Shown one piece after another: positions 12,501 through 26,806 of a DNA stretch of 64,000 bases. The notes below the pieces were generated by a model that searched no databases, had not been told where the DNA came from, and saw nothing but the letters and a program-made list of their open reading frames with translations. The position numbers and the translations under genes are program-made. Source of the DNA: Spongilla lacustris (lineage: Eukaryota > Porifera > Demospongiae > Spongillida > Spongillidae); NCBI GenBank assembly GCA_949361645.1, contig OX442418.1, forward strand, positions 7,629,376-7,693,375. Reading direction: 5' to 3'. Within the stretch, counting starts at the first letter, position 1. Each line of letters starts with the position of its first letter.

Positions 12501-15500
12501 AGCATTCTGATCTTAGCCACATGTACACATGTAACTACATGTAGTTACATGTATATGACAACCATTACACATGCATACATGTACATTTATGTTCATCCCA
12601 AATCCATGTATAAGTTACGGATGCTTTGTAGTATTCATTGCTGGCATCATTTTAATATATTTTGTACTAGTTAATAAAGTTTGTTACAATACTCAAGATT
12701 CATGTTATGGACTACATGTATTTAATTTAGTATACATGATCAGTCTCTTACAAATATAATCTGGGTTTGGATCATGTTTTACTTGACAGTCTATATATTT
12801 CATTACATGTACTTTATACATTGTATACTAGTGTCATATCCTTTCAATGTGCTAACACATCTGAATTTGCCTTGATGATAATGCACAACAAGCACCCATC
12901 ATGGAAAGAGTTACTGTATAATATGCATGTATAATCCATCTGTGTGCATCATTCTTTCATGATTTTAGTTTCCATGTGATAAATCATATCCAGTAAGTGT
13001 CAAAGTGTAACTGTCTTAATATAATTCAGGAGTGTGCATTAATACGAATCAAAAATTCTACACACTCAAGCTATTTTCCACACATCTGTTTAACCCGTTT
13101 GAATTCCACTGTGTTATATACTATCACTTTTATACCTGTAGCTCACACTAGTAGAAGAGCGTCGATGGCTGGTAACAAATGTCAAGTCCAATACTGATCT
13201 TCATGCAGGATATGGAGTCATTTCTACCATCAAGTGGAGAGATAATCTCATTGCTTGGGCAAATGAGAAAGTTAGCTTGCATGTTTAATGTGTGCACTTT
13301 TGGATCTGCCAGTGATCTACATGTACTATCTCTATTGCATTCATATATATATCACACCTTCAGATGGTAATGGTGTATGATACAACACAAAAGGAAACAA
13401 TTGCTACTATTTTATTTGATGAGGAAAGGTTAGTTGATGTTTTACATGAATGTGTGCTAAAAAAAGTGCCTTTATGGCATAATTTTATTGTGAGTTCTGA
13501 TGCCTGCAAACAGCAAGAAATCTGGAAACTGCATTTGCAGTTATATAATAGCCCTTGGACATTATATGTGAATAATATTAACTACATGTACATGTACGTC
13601 CAAAACTGTGGTATCCCATGGCATGCTCCACTAAGCTACTCTTATTTTCACTTGCTTTGCATCAGCTAGTGTTGAAGAGAGCAGAGATTAACCTTTTTAA
13701 TCGTATTCAATAAGTGGTACATCGGGAGCTCCCATGCATTGCTAAAGTTGTGCACAATGACAGGCCAGAGCAAATTAACCATAATATCAAAGCTGTGTAC
13801 ACGTGCATGTAACTCCAAAGCTTAACTGGTCGTTCTTGTTGATTAATTTGGTTTGGAAGGCTTTACAAAATATATCTGTGGAATCTTTAAATTGCTCACC
13901 CATTTCTCACTCCTCAATCGTTCACTGTGCCATGATACACAACTTGAGTATTTTAAATCACAAGAAAGTGTACATGTACATACACATGTATGTGTATCAA
14001 GGGAGTTACAATAACATCACATGACTGGCACAGCAGTATGCAGTACAACTGCTATTGCATTGTGCATGTATAGATTTGCTCACTATTTCGACCAAATACA
14101 CTAATCATATATAGTGTGTTCCCAAAAAAGCTCTCTGAATAAAACAAATTCAGTATAACACCTCTACTTTATAATTTGTACTACACATGTACATGTATTC
14201 CCTCGATTAATTTCTGCATACAAGTGCTTTCAATATTTATATATGTTCACTTCTTTTTCACCAGATTTCAGACCCCTATTCCTACAAGCCTTTGCTGGCA
14301 GAAGAATGATGCACTTCTTGTTGGAAGAGGTCACATCGTTAAGGTTTGCTCCAATATGCGAGGATGATGTGATTCAAACAAATGTCGGTTGAGAGCATGC
14401 ATTTTGATCACTGTGGCATTTGCATGTCATATAGTTTACTACACTTCTTGAGTGGTCCATGTACATTGGTCAGTTTGGTTATACAGATGAATCAGTTTGT
14501 GTTCAGCAACAGTTTGATTTGTAGAAGCTCCTACATGTACTTTATAGGTGTGCTTTGCAGTACATCTACGAAAGTGATCCTACCTTTTTGTTGTGACATG
14601 CATGTACATGTAAATGTACATACATACATGTATATATGTGCATTTGTAATTTGACGAAAGGTTTTTTTTGCATAAGTGTACTATTTATTACTTAATTTCC
14701 AGATGGCCAAGATTGAAACTGAAAATTTACCTGACGAGGCAACTGATCCAACTTCAGTACAACGACGAAAGAAGTACATGACCATTAGTAAGTTAATAAG
14801 ACTGCTTTACTTTACATGCATAAATTAATCCTTGTGATAAATCTTAAAATGTAGTTGAAGGAATGGTCCATGTACATGTATTTATCTTGCAAGCACTTTT
14901 CATTTTTGAGCAATCAGGTTGCCTGATGCATATAATGAACTATTCATTGCACTACGCTATCCCATCACCCACCCTACCTTGATTCCTTGATCTCTTTACA
15001 CAGGCACCTACATGTACATACATGTACATGTATACTTTCAACACCAAATGACACATACATTGAAATGTAATTTTGGATTGGCATACATGTGTACATTGTA
15101 CAAAAGACACAATAAGATAAGGGAATAGTACTTGATTAACCACGTTTAATTTATAGTCATTAGACATATACTATTAATCTATTAAATCATAATTATTAAA
15201 GTTCTCATATTGCTTATTGAAGTTGATTAATTTTATTAAAGACAACTAATTAATTTCAGGGTTACATGCACATAGAAAGTGTGGTACTACATGTACATGT
15301 AATTATTTCAAGCTACATACAATTCCATGTGCACTAATAATGAATAAAACAACAGCGATTTAGAAGGTATTGTAGGATCTCTTTTACTGGATAACCAAAG
15401 GAAGTGTGAGCCATGCAGACTCATGATGAAAACTCAGTCAACCAGTCCATTATAACAGAGTAGGCTGCTTTCCCCCTGTTGGAACATTTCTGCAAGACAT

Positions 15501-18500
15501 TTGTAGAATGTACATGTAAATGCCTCTCTGTCCATACTCCCAGAGATTGAGAAAACAATTTGGGTGAACACATGGCACACCGTGTTTTATTCTTTGATTC
15601 TATTCACGCATTTTGGCCATAAATTTCATGTTGTTACAATAATATGTAGGAACACTGGGGTGGAAAAACCTTACATTGTATGTACATGTACATGTACATG
15701 TATGTCAAAATAGGCATCCAGCTTTGCCATGTATGTGTAGACATAAGTCACATTCGTTGAGTGATGTTGGAAGGACTCACCACTTACATGTAGTGGCTGA
15801 TGTATGGGCTCGATGGATATTTGTGGCACACTTAAGTTAGTAGTTTTGCTGTGCTGTCCTGGATCTCGTGGTGCCTTATGGTGGCCTCAGTTATATATCA
15901 TGGCATGGTTGATCGATGCCGCAGGTGCAACATTTTTCAGGTCCCAGCTATACTGAATCCCTGAATTCACTTTTGTTAATGTTATACTCCAAGCGTCCTT
16001 ATTTAAGAGCATGATCCTTTATATAAGGACGATGTTGAAGTATAAAAACAATGGCATCAGCTTGGTAGCTTTAATCCTCATTGATCAAAAGGAGAATTGG
16101 TCACCTAGCTTAATTAATTTATCAAAGTCATCTGTCCAATCCTTATCATGTCGAGTTGGAATCAGTAACATTTGAATGCATAGAATTGCATATTTCTTGT
16201 AATGCAAGTTGACGGCGGCAATGCTAATGGTTAAAAACTGTGATTACTGCAGTCAGAGATGACTACCAAATCAAGTTTAAAGTACATGTACATGTATGTT
16301 AATGAACGAAATTATTTCAAGCAAGACAAACTTCAATTGCTAAGAATATACATGTATAAAACACACACCTGATTTCCAACGAGTAAGAACTAAAGTAATG
16401 CTCAATCATCCAGCTTTTTGAAAATATAAACTTACTTGTATACATGTACATGTGTGTACTTTGTTGTTCATAATTTTATCAATATGCTGTGTCAATGTCA
16501 CAAGTATAAACTACATGTAGCTGTTATTGATATAATAATAATTAATATCATCAAAGTTGAAAAAGAAGAAACTATCTTTACACAAGCTGCTCTTAGTATA
16601 CTCTTCTCCATCGCAATATGGTTTTTTTAAAACGCATCCTTAATTAAGGACACTAACCACACTTAAATAAGGACGGCAACCTAGAGATTAAGCATTAAGG
16701 CAGTTTGTTTTAAAACTCAAATTTTTGTGCAAAACCTTTGACTGTCATACATCAGTAGGCCACATCAGTTAAAGTACCAATAAAGTTAGGCTTTTGGAAA
16801 AGGTATTTCTTAAACACAGTGTCACATTCCATTTCCAAGATGTGTATTTGCAATTTAAATTCCCATCATATATTATTTTATTCTTACAGCTGCACAGAAT
16901 GTATTTCCAAATTTTCTGGTGTGTGGAGTGGTAGTACTTTCTGACAATGAAGGCATGGATTTAGTAGTCCTTGGTTATGATTCAAACATTGATATGAAAG
17001 CAGCAGTTGTAAGTTGTTTGCGTTTATGTTACTATGTGTATATTATTTATAACTCAACAATTTTCAGGTATCTGGAGAAGTTCCACCTCCCCACTTACTC
17101 ATAGTGCCACCTGGCATGTATGACTCAGATAAGAAAGCATATTCCACACCTGAAGAAAAAAGCAAAGACAAGTTACTACCAAAGGGATACCAGTATTTTC
17201 AGTGTTGGGAGTACCATTTGGGTTTGTTTTCACCCACAACTACATCATGCAATTATATTTATATTTTTCAGAGTGTGTTGAAAAAGAGGATCGATTTTAT
17301 ATTGTGACTCCTACTGACATCATTCTTGCTGAGGTTAGGATCAAATTGGTCACACATGTATTCAGTTAGACTGTATACATATATCAGATGTTAGTAAACA
17401 TCACTAACTTACATGTACCTACATGTATGAACTCTAGAAGTGTGCTTCTTTAACAGCTATCGTTTTAGATGTTGTTTTCATTTTATGTACAAATGTGAAC
17501 ATGTGGGTACACTGTACATATAATTGGTATTGACTCAAATGTGCTTTATAGAACCATAGTTTTGTTAATTACTCACCATAATTTACATTGCACACATAGT
17601 TGTTAACATGTAAGATTTTTAGATTACTTTAGACTGCAATTGAATTAAATTTTAGGTTGTGTCTCTTTCTGATGATAACAATAATTAACTTCCGCTTGAA
17701 GGCACATATTTGGCTTCACCGCACTATATTTTGGGTGGATTAGCTTTCCTAACAGTTGTCCATTAGGCCCTACTACATGTATATATACATGTAAAATATA
17801 TATTGCCTGTGCATGTAAAATTGTACATAATATTGTACATGTACATGTGCAGTGATTGCAAATCATACTTGTAGATCACCAATGACCATGTTGCAAAAAG
17901 CATAAAACATTAATTATGTACATGCGTAAAAGTGTATAATGCAGACAATATTGCATATAACAACTCCTTTTTCACAGTGCATGTACATATACATGTTCAG
18001 GTGTATCGTGTTTGGATTTATACATGTAATGTGCTGTTGCTGAAACTAAACGCAGGAAGACAGACTTATAGAACAAGTGCTGCATATATTTGAACAGTGT
18101 TTTACATTTTAAGAATTACGATCTGTAGCAACATTATACACATGTACATACATGTATATAGATGTCAGATACCCCTAGGGGTATCTGACCTCTAGGGATC
18201 AAAATTGCCATAACTTTTGGCATGGTTTCAGTTTATTTGAATACCAAGGATTAACCACTCCAATCCCCCACCCACCCCTGCTTTACCCCTGATTGGACAA
18301 ACCCGCCATGTCAGAATAAAACTGCATAGCATGCCAATTTAACAGTATGGAGGGAAGACCTAATTTTGCCCACCCCCTATATTTATGTATATATGTACCA
18401 AAACCCACTCCCTGTTGCAAACATGGTGGTAAATCCCTATGTATGCATTGTACATGTACATGATGAGCAGATTCCATACATGTAATTATTTTGCACTTTT

Positions 18501-21500
18501 TTTTATTTTAGAAAAGGACTCCAAAAGATCATGTTGACTGGCTTTTGGAACGAAAACGTTTTGAGGTACATACATATGTATATATAACTACATGTATGTA
18601 TGTGTATTTCTGATAAGTTGAACTAGGGTACACGAATCGATACTTAAATTGTATTTCATGAACTTCACTGTACATGGTAATTTACAGTACATTGTTTTTC
18701 TCAACACTGTAGTCAATTTTATAGTGTTATAATTACAGCAAGGAGCAGTAAATGTTGTTAGCGCTTTTTTTACATCTTACCATGGACTATCTGCTGTAGT
18801 TATTCCATTTTGGTTGATTTTGTTTCTGGTTACCAGAGCAGTGACGTGTACTTATATCTACAGGTACAGGTACAATATGTATTGCTGATTATGCATATCG
18901 GTAATTATATTTTCTCTTTTGTATTAATACATGTATCATCATCCACTTTTTTATAAAGGTCATTAAAATGGATTCTTTTTCCTTAACATTTTGTGCGCAC
19001 ATATCTAGAAACAAATCGTTACATGTATGGGAAGTGGCAGTCTTTTGTAGGCATTCATTTTACTGTGCAATGTCATGATTTTGCACAATGTTTGGTCATG
19101 AATGACATCAGAATGGATAATATTATATTTACGATGCATAAAAAGTCACTATTTTATCAACCTTTCTATGAACAGTATCAACTCTTCCTTTAATTTTATG
19201 ATGATAAATTATTGATCAATCAACACAATAATTGAAAGGTTGTATATGTAGGTTGTGTGCTTGTCTCTCTATGTGTCCTTTCATTTGTCGTGAATAGGGG
19301 TTAGCATGTTCTAAGCTACAATATAAGCCAGGTACATGTACATGTATATGTGGTGTTATAACACCATGTACATTGATACCTGCATGCACCCCTATGTGTA
19401 CATAATTATAATTAGTGCTTCAGTTACCAAAGCTGAATGTCTTTTATTTAGGCAGCATTACAGTATGCAGAAAATCCAAGATATTCAAGAGCTCTTCCTC
19501 ATGGGAAAACACAAGTACATGTATGTTGTCTACTTAAATCTATCATCTCAGCCTAGTAATTTTGCCACAGTTGTTCTAGTGTACATGTAAGTTCATCAGG
19601 TCTCACTTTGTCCAGATGACAGGTCTAGTGTTGGTTTTATTTAGTTTTTTCAATGTCCAGTTACATGTGGGTGTACAGTTTAATTTCTACTCAGTACACA
19701 TACATGTACACTAATACTTCGCTGGTGTGTTTAGTTTGATGGTCAGAAAGGTGGTCTGTATACATGCTGCAATAACATAAATGGCCAAACCTTTGCTCTC
19801 TAGTTGACCTTGTTCTAAGAAATCTGATAACCCAGCACTGAAGCATGGGAAAGGAATGCATGCATATAAGGGTTAGAGAACCACTGATTGCATGCTAAAT
19901 ATGTGGGAACACTTAATTCTAAAAATAATCATGTTTGCAATACCATTCATTGTGGATCCAATAATTTGGTAATGTACTGTATCTTTGTCATTCTTGGCAT
20001 TAGGCATTCACTCACACTGCACAGTTAGTTCGTACTAGAAGGCAAGATACATGTATGTCATTGGGCAAACAACGTTTGTGCTAGCATCTTGTGCAGCAAC
20101 ACTACAAGTACATGTACATATGCATGTACACATGTACATTTACATGTACCTTCTTGTATCATCACGAGTGTGGTGGAAATAATTGCTAATGAAACCAGCT
20201 AATTAGAAACAAAACTACTGGATTTATCATATCTGTTTGTATTTACATGTGTGAGCATGTACATGTACACTCTTGCAATACACTTACATGTACTTTGGTA
20301 GATCAACATACACAATGCTCAATCAATTTTTTGCTAACTTACTGTAGCATTTAAACATAAAGTGTGCACACTACACTATACACTTGTAGGGTGATACTGT
20401 TTCATGTACATTTCTTTATTCACTAGGACATTGGTGTGAAGTATATATACCATCTCTTGAAGCATAGTATGTTTGATGAAGCAGCTATGTGAGTATTAAC
20501 ACACTAGGAATGTGGGAGAATGTAAGTTTTGTACCCGTTAGGAAATGCCCCCAGTTTTTGGGTCCAAGTGATAAGGAGCGATGGGAAGATGTAATAATGC
20601 ACTTCTTGGAAAAAGACCAATTGATGGTATGTTGCACTAAACTGTATAACATTTTGTGTTTACGTGTGTATATATTATTGTATAGGCTGTACAACCATTC
20701 ATTCCAACAAAGAGTCCACAGCTCAGTCCTGCTCTGTATGAACTTGTCTTGAATAGATTTTTGAGTAAAGCCATACAAGGTCCTCCTGAGGACGAGAAGC
20801 GTGCAGATGAGAGCCAGGTAAACACCTATCATGCTTTACATTTGAATTTGATGATGGAATTTTGTTAATACATGTACATGTAGATACTCATCAAATTGAT
20901 TCGTGCTTGGCCATCAGACCTCTATAATGCAAAAGCTATTATCATTGCTGTGAAGGTACTTAACATGCATGTATACTATGTTTGGCACAGGCAGTGAAGC
21001 ATATCTTTCCACAGGCAGCATTCTTGAATAACCCACATAACGCCAATCTGCTGAATGTTTTGGCACTTCTGTATGTGATATGATTATAATATACATGTAG
21101 TTTGTCACTGAAGTCATGTCTTTCTTTCACCACAAAGATATTCAAATGATGAAGGAATGATTGAGGAAGCTTTGAAGCTATATCTTCAGTGAGTATTTTG
21201 TGTACACACATACATGTAAATGTTTATGCTTGCAGTAATTGGTTGCATGTACTACTGTCATGTAGTCTTTGGTATGTGCTTTTTGTATTTTACACACTAC
21301 TAAAGTTGTATTGACAGTTGTGCAATGTACATGTCATTGTTATCAGCATTCATGGTTTTATTATACATGTTCATGTACGCATGTTTTTTAAATACATGAT
21401 TTAGATGTATAAATAAAAGTGATGAAAATACATGTATATTCCCTTGTACGTAATCTGCTCTTAGAGTTTTTGCACATGATAGGGAAAAATTAAATTGCAT

Positions 21501-23863
21501 TACATGTATGTAATGTACATTGTTCAATATGACACAAGTATACTGAAATGTACATCCTCATTTGGAAAATTTGTATATTATTATACAGGTAACTTTATAT
21601 ATTAATTTATTTACAGGCAGAAAGAGCCTCTTGTGTTTGAACTCATCAAGCAAAAGCGGCTATATAATGCTCTCCTTGACAATCTAGTTCCTCTGATGGA
21701 GCTCAACATCGAGGCAGGTGTAACCTAACGTTATGAACATGCTTTATCCCTTATTTATAGTCAACTGTCCAACTTCTGATTGAATGTCATGAAGAAGTGC
21801 CAGTAAGTTATATCACTGCTGATGTAATTGTACATGTACATGTATCTTCAGTTTACATATGCATGTAGGCATCTACATGTGTAGGAACACTAACTTTTTC
21901 ATGCCCATTCTAATAAAATGCGTAACAAATAAGTTGACTTTTATACTTCCAAACGCTCTGCAGCACACACTGCACATGCACATGTACATGTACATGTGCA
22001 TGTGTGTCTGCCCTGTGGATTACTTTCATTACAACTTCACTACAAGTTTTATTTTTTATTTTTTGTGATTGGTACATTTAGGCTAGTAAAGTAGTGCAAC
22101 AAATGACCCTATCACATGCAAGAGAAGAATTCCTTCACAAGGTGAGGCCAGTACTTTTTTTTTAAATGGATTCTGGTTGATTTGGTAATTACATTTTTAT
22201 GAGCAGCATCTGCAGCACAATTATACTGGGTTCAATTGCATTAAATGTTAGTAGAAAGCATTTACAACTAACTACACCTGTAGGACTAAACACATAAAGT
22301 GGGATGTCTTGTGCTTTGTGTCCGGACAACCATCTTGATCCTATTTGGCACCATACCACAACATGCAAGCATCACAATAAGGCTGAGCAATACTCTTGTT
22401 GAGTTATTTATCATGCACACTTACATGTACATTGTACATGTAAGCATCAAGGTTAGGACTCAGCCAAAATCATGACTACGCCCACCCAACTGACACTATT
22501 TTTTAAAAGGAAAGCCATACATACATGTACAGCCTTATTCGTTTTTGCCTTTCTGTGCAGTATCTAGACTCTTTGTTTGAAAAAGATTCCAAAGCTGGAG
22601 TTGAATATCACGAGAGACAGGTTGAGCTTTATGCAAAGCATGACAGCGGAAAGTTACTTCGTTTCCTTCGTACTTGCCCAGCTGTTCCACTCGAAAAGGT
22701 CAGTCTGATTAAGTTCTTGATCTTTGGTTACAACTTTGTACATTTGTCAGGCATTGCTTGTCTGTGAGCAGTACAAGCATTATGAAGAAATGGTTTACAT
22801 CTTACGTATGTTAGATCAGTTGTGACTTATAAGGCCTAAGTTGGAACATTCACCATTTATTATAATTTGTTCCAGGTGAAATGGGAAACCCTAGAGCTGC
22901 ATTATTGCTCATTATTACACAACTTGGAAATGTTGAAAAGGTAGACAAATTTTTCAAGTAATAAAATTTTATTTAGCTCTTCATTATTTTAGGCAATAGA
23001 ATTTGCTACAGAGCAAAAGGATGATGAGCTTTGGGAGTTGTTGATAAATGAATCTGTCAAGCTCAAGCCTCCTAAGAAGTCAGGTAAATGTACATGTACA
23101 AGTTGGTGTGCTTATCACAAAAACAGGTAGCTTGAATTAACATGTGCATTTCCAGCCCTAAATGAAATCCCTTCTTTCAAAACTTGCATGTAAATGTGTT
23201 TGCATGTACATGTAGGTGTGCATACTCTACCCAGGGATTTCTATAAAATATACATGTACTTCTTTCAGAATTTATAACAGGTCTGCTTAAAAATGTCGGA
23301 ACTCACATTGACCCAACCACACTTATTCAGGTACATGTACATTCATGTGTATATTTTTACCCACCATAGCATGTGCGTATCTGTCATGTGCATGAATTTA
23401 CTGGTATATATAGGGATACAGACATGTACATGTATCTGTACCCACAAGTACATGTGGTTGTTACGTTCAATTTCAATTTAGAAAATCCCTGAAGGAATGA
23501 ATATTCCTGAGCTTGGAAACTGTTTTGTGAAACTTCTACAGGACTTCAGTGTCCAAGTGAGCTATTGGGTACTGGGATGTGACAAAAATTCAGAATGATG
23601 TAAGATAGTATTTAAAGGACATGTATTTAAAAAGGGTGGGTTCAGTATGTCTGGCTTGATTTTGTTTTGCATTGACTGTAATTGGCTTGTCTGGAGTTGG
23701 TGAAGACGTCTTTGCATATCTTTTTTGCAATTGATGAAGTGTATCAACCAGCACTGAAGCAATTCACTTCCATTGCAGTATTCCACATACAATACATGTA
23801 CATGTGACAGTGTATATGTGTAAAGCATTTTCATCTACACTGTAGTTGTTCTGTGTTCAAAAT

Positions 23864-23929
<66 letters not shown>

Positions 23930-25304
23930 TTTTCAAGAGCGCGTCAGCAATTTTGCAGTCTACATGCTGCTGCTGCAGAACGCAACGATTACGGAGCAAA
24001 ATATGAGAGTTAGTATATTGGAGTCGAGTGCCCTGGCAAAACCTGAGGAGCTGATAATGAATAAATCCGTCTTTAATAACGTCTAATTTTTCAACATCAT
24101 CTATAATATCCCTACATGTTTTAGCTACAAAATTTTGTACAAAAGCACATACCCCGTCGGTTTAGGGTAACATCTAGGCATAAAATATATAGGCTTCGTA
24201 GGGTTCTTAAATATATAGAGAAACCAAATTCTAACTTTTAAGTGAAGACGTTTTATGGTAACTTTAATCTATTACAACAGGCAAATACGTGTATATAACA
24301 TCTTGTGAATTACAATTCTTTAAGTTGACATTTCTGTTTACTTCCTTCATACTGTCTCCCAAATTAATAATCAACATTGCTGCCAGTAAATTCAATTAGC
24401 ACTATAACATATATTATCTAGAGTACACTTTTTTGGTTTGCACTAAGGTCATTTGGCAAAGATACGGTTATGCTGTAATGGGGTTTGATCATGTGTGTGT
24501 ACATGCAGGTCAACTTGACGGAAGGATGTAAGAAGATTTTAGTGAAGGACAGGTATGCCAGCAGAACACTTCGGTATTGACATCACACTTGTTATGTTCT
24601 ATCGTTCACAGCCAGAGCCTAATGTCAAAGTTACACAAAATGCAAGCAAGAGCTGTGTGTGTGGATGGTATGTGGATGTGATTTGGAACACAGTATTTAC
24701 TAATTAGTACTGTCTTTGGTAGACTACATGGTACTTTTGCAATTATACATGTACAGTACATATATTTATCAGCAGCACACCCAGAGCATTGAAGCTTTGT
24801 TATTTTCTTACATTTATGTATCCACCCTCATTATGGTTTGCTCACTGAAGTTTGGAATAATGGTGCCATTTGTAGTATTTGTTTATAGTTTATGATGTAA
24901 GCTGTGTGTAATAAACACTGCTGCCTTAACACGTGTGTTTGCAATTGTAGATACATGTATATGTGTACCGGTATATTGTGATGTTGTATAATCTTTTTCT
25001 ACTTGTTAGCTGATGCTGTGTGCAAGGCCTGTGGTGATAAGGTTATGGAAAATGGTAGGGATTTACATTTATTGTGCAAAATAGTATCCACCAACCATCC
25101 CAATATAGAGGAAGTCACAGACTACGTCATCTTTTTCTGTGGGCATATTTACCATAAGCGCTGTGCTGCTGTAAAAGACACGGTAATCACTAGCTCAACT
25201 TTACATTGTGATCATCACCATGATCCTGTCTACAGTTACTATGCCGTTTCTGCTTTGCTGGCACTCGACCAAAGCGAAATGAAAGTTCCACCCTCAAAAC
25301 TTAG
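9547..25304 (+). CDS. VPS41: VPS41, HOPS vacuolar sorting subunit
   Basis: VPS41 is a subunit of the HOPS tethering complex, which acts at late endosomes and lysosomes. I read 33 exons: 9547-9759, 10358-10441, 10513-10575, 10946-11011, 11735-11800, 13142-13270, 13364-13428, 14265-14343, 14703-14787, 16890-17008, 17068-17221, 17272-17333, 18512-18565, 19452-19514, 20427-20488, 20542-20626, 20686-20817, 20884-20955, 21015-21070, 21138-21188, 21617-21713, 21761-21802, 22082-22141, 22561-22698, 22751-22805, 22876-22940, 22993-23083, 23269-23330, 23482-23556, 24509-24552, 24612-24667, 25010-25182, 25236-25304. All join in frame to about 928 codons, a little longer than the roughly 850 of animal VPS41. 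The order is an acidic N-terminus, a WD40-like propeller (VHPHF; WRDNLIAWANEK), a clathrin-heavy-chain-like repeat region, then a RING: CKAC, CGHIYHKRC and CRFC. The last CxxC appears only if the 53-base intron 25183-25235 is removed. Exons 3 and 21 use GC donors. Confidence 0.93.
11209..11518. mobile_element. MITE with about 34-bp inverted ends
   Basis: The left end (AACTCGATAGGCTAG, then AAGTGCTTCTAAT) is matched at the right end by its imperfect complement (ATTAGAAGCACTTTT, then CTATCAGAGTT). The interior has no coding capacity. It lies inside a VPS41 intron (11012-11734). Confidence 0.7.
12236..12473. repeat. 25-bp exact direct repeat pair
   Basis: The 25 bases starting ATGCAGAATATAATG occur at 12236-12260 and again at 12449-12473, inside a VPS41 intron. 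No further function is visible. Confidence 0.7.
18164..18189. repeat. 26-bp perfect palindrome
   Basis: A perfect palindrome with no spacer, centred on CCCCTAGGGG, in a VPS41 intron. It could be two fused ends of a small element or a symmetric binding site. No role can be assigned. Confidence 0.8.
23865..23927. repeat. (GT)n microsatellite
   Basis: About 31 uninterrupted GT units in the VPS41 intron 23557-24508. The valine/cysteine open frame across it is an artefact. Confidence 0.97.
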
Positions 25305-26600
25305 TGGTTTTGGACTATTATTTATGTTTGCTGTTTTTGCAATTCTATTGTATGACATGTCACCGTTTCTATGAGAAAGCCTCTGTGGGAGGTATGCACT
25401 GTTGTCTACACAATTTTAAAACGAGACATCCTCCATCCAATGCTTTTTGTATTTTCTTCTGTTTGTCCTTTCAAGGTACACATACAATGTACATATATAA
25501 TATGTAGACAGATTTTTAAACAAGAACCATTATTAGCATTCTTCCCAATATAGATTTCTTTTTTTACTGTCCCAGATCCAGGCTTGGTTTTGCATATCAC
25601 ATGTACATGCATGTATATGCGAGTTGGGCTATAAAGTAAAAGCATGCCATTGTGTATTATAGAGGTTTCTGCATGCACATACAAGTTATAAACTTCTGGT
25701 TAGTTAGTGATCATAAGTATTCCATGCATGCTCAAGTAACATGCATGAGTTTGTTAATGTGCTCACATCTTTCAGATTTCTCCCCTCATGAGATGCATGA
25801 CATAAAATGCTGGTTTTTGTGTCAATACTTGAGCTGAAGTATATATAGCTTCTTGTGGTGACATGCCTGAAAATCTGTTTTGAATGCCACATATTTGTTG
25901 CCAGGTTAATTTTTTAAGTGTATTTGACACTATTGAAATCCAGCTACTTGTGTTGTGGTCCACTAACAGGGTATATTATAATGTACAAACAATGATATCA
26001 TTCAATCTACTCGGACTCAATGGAATATGATTTCTAAACCATGACCAGCATAAATTAGTTCTGTTGTTTCCTTAACAAAAATCTGCAAATCAAATAAACA
26101 TTTTTCAACCAGTTTCACCAGAGTACATGTGATCATTCCCACAATGATCAATACCACACATTACATGCAGTACATGATTATTATGCACCAAAAATTAGCA
26201 ATGTAGCTGCATACACGTGCACCTAAACAACAACTGTTGTCTCTATATCAGCTGTAAGGATCAATAATGCCATGTGTAGCTACATGTACCTGATACAGAT
26301 TGAAGAAGTGTGAAATGGCTATTTTTAAAATGGCGTGTAATTTGTACACTGCTATATACAGTTGGCACAAGCATATAATTATGTTGATATAAGTTATACA
26401 GGGACATCATTAGTTTAGTATCAATCTTGCCACAGCATTTTATATTGCCTATGTTACTGGGAGCAAAAATGGCTGGTGTAATAATTAGAAATGTCAACTG
26501 TTATTTTGGCACTTCAAAGTTAAAAGCATATAATCGAATTGAGCTATTCCATTATTTTACCCTACACCCCTATCAGTGGGGATAGTATTGATGAGATTAT

Positions 26601-26601
<1 letters not shown>
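25305..26601. other. VPS41 3' side and intergenic DNA
   Basis: No supported gene. This should contain the VPS41 3' UTR; an AATAAA lies near 26093 but is far from the stop. The rest is AT-rich and unremarkable. Confidence 0.4.

Positions 26602-26633
<32 letters not shown>
26602..26633. repeat. poly-C tract
   Basis: An uninterrupted run of about 32 C residues, followed within 60 bases by a CA microsatellite. The length is likely to vary between reads. Confidence 0.95.
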
Positions 26634-26636
<3 letters not shown>

Positions 26637-26686
26637 TCCGCGGGGTCAATATTAAACTCACACACGCCAACACTCACACACACAGT

Positions 26687-26690
<4 letters not shown>

Positions 26691-26758
<68 letters not shown>
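26691..26758. repeat. (CA)n microsatellite
   Basis: About 34 CA units just upstream of the small ORF at 26807 and the NSUN6 gene. Confidence 0.95.
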
Positions 26759-26762
<4 letters not shown>

Positions 26763-26806
26763 TATTATTCCTTGGGAATTTTAATAATTAACCACACATC
26801 TATGAG

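Noticed and set aside
15993..16675. Possible TIR element with GTCCTTATTTAAG / CTTAAATAAGGAC ends
   Set aside because: The matching ends are only about 13 bases, the word recurs locally in other arrangements, and no target duplication is evident.
20489..20541. Two tiny introns of about 20 bases with a 14-base exon
   Set aside because: A single 53-base intron from the same donor to the second acceptor keeps frame and matches VPS41; the 20-base introns would be implausibly short.
23853..24086. Val-Cys repeat open frame
   Set aside because: Translation of a GT microsatellite inside a VPS41 intron.
26576..26791. Poly-proline then Thr-His open frame
   Set aside because: Translation of the poly-C and CA tracts.
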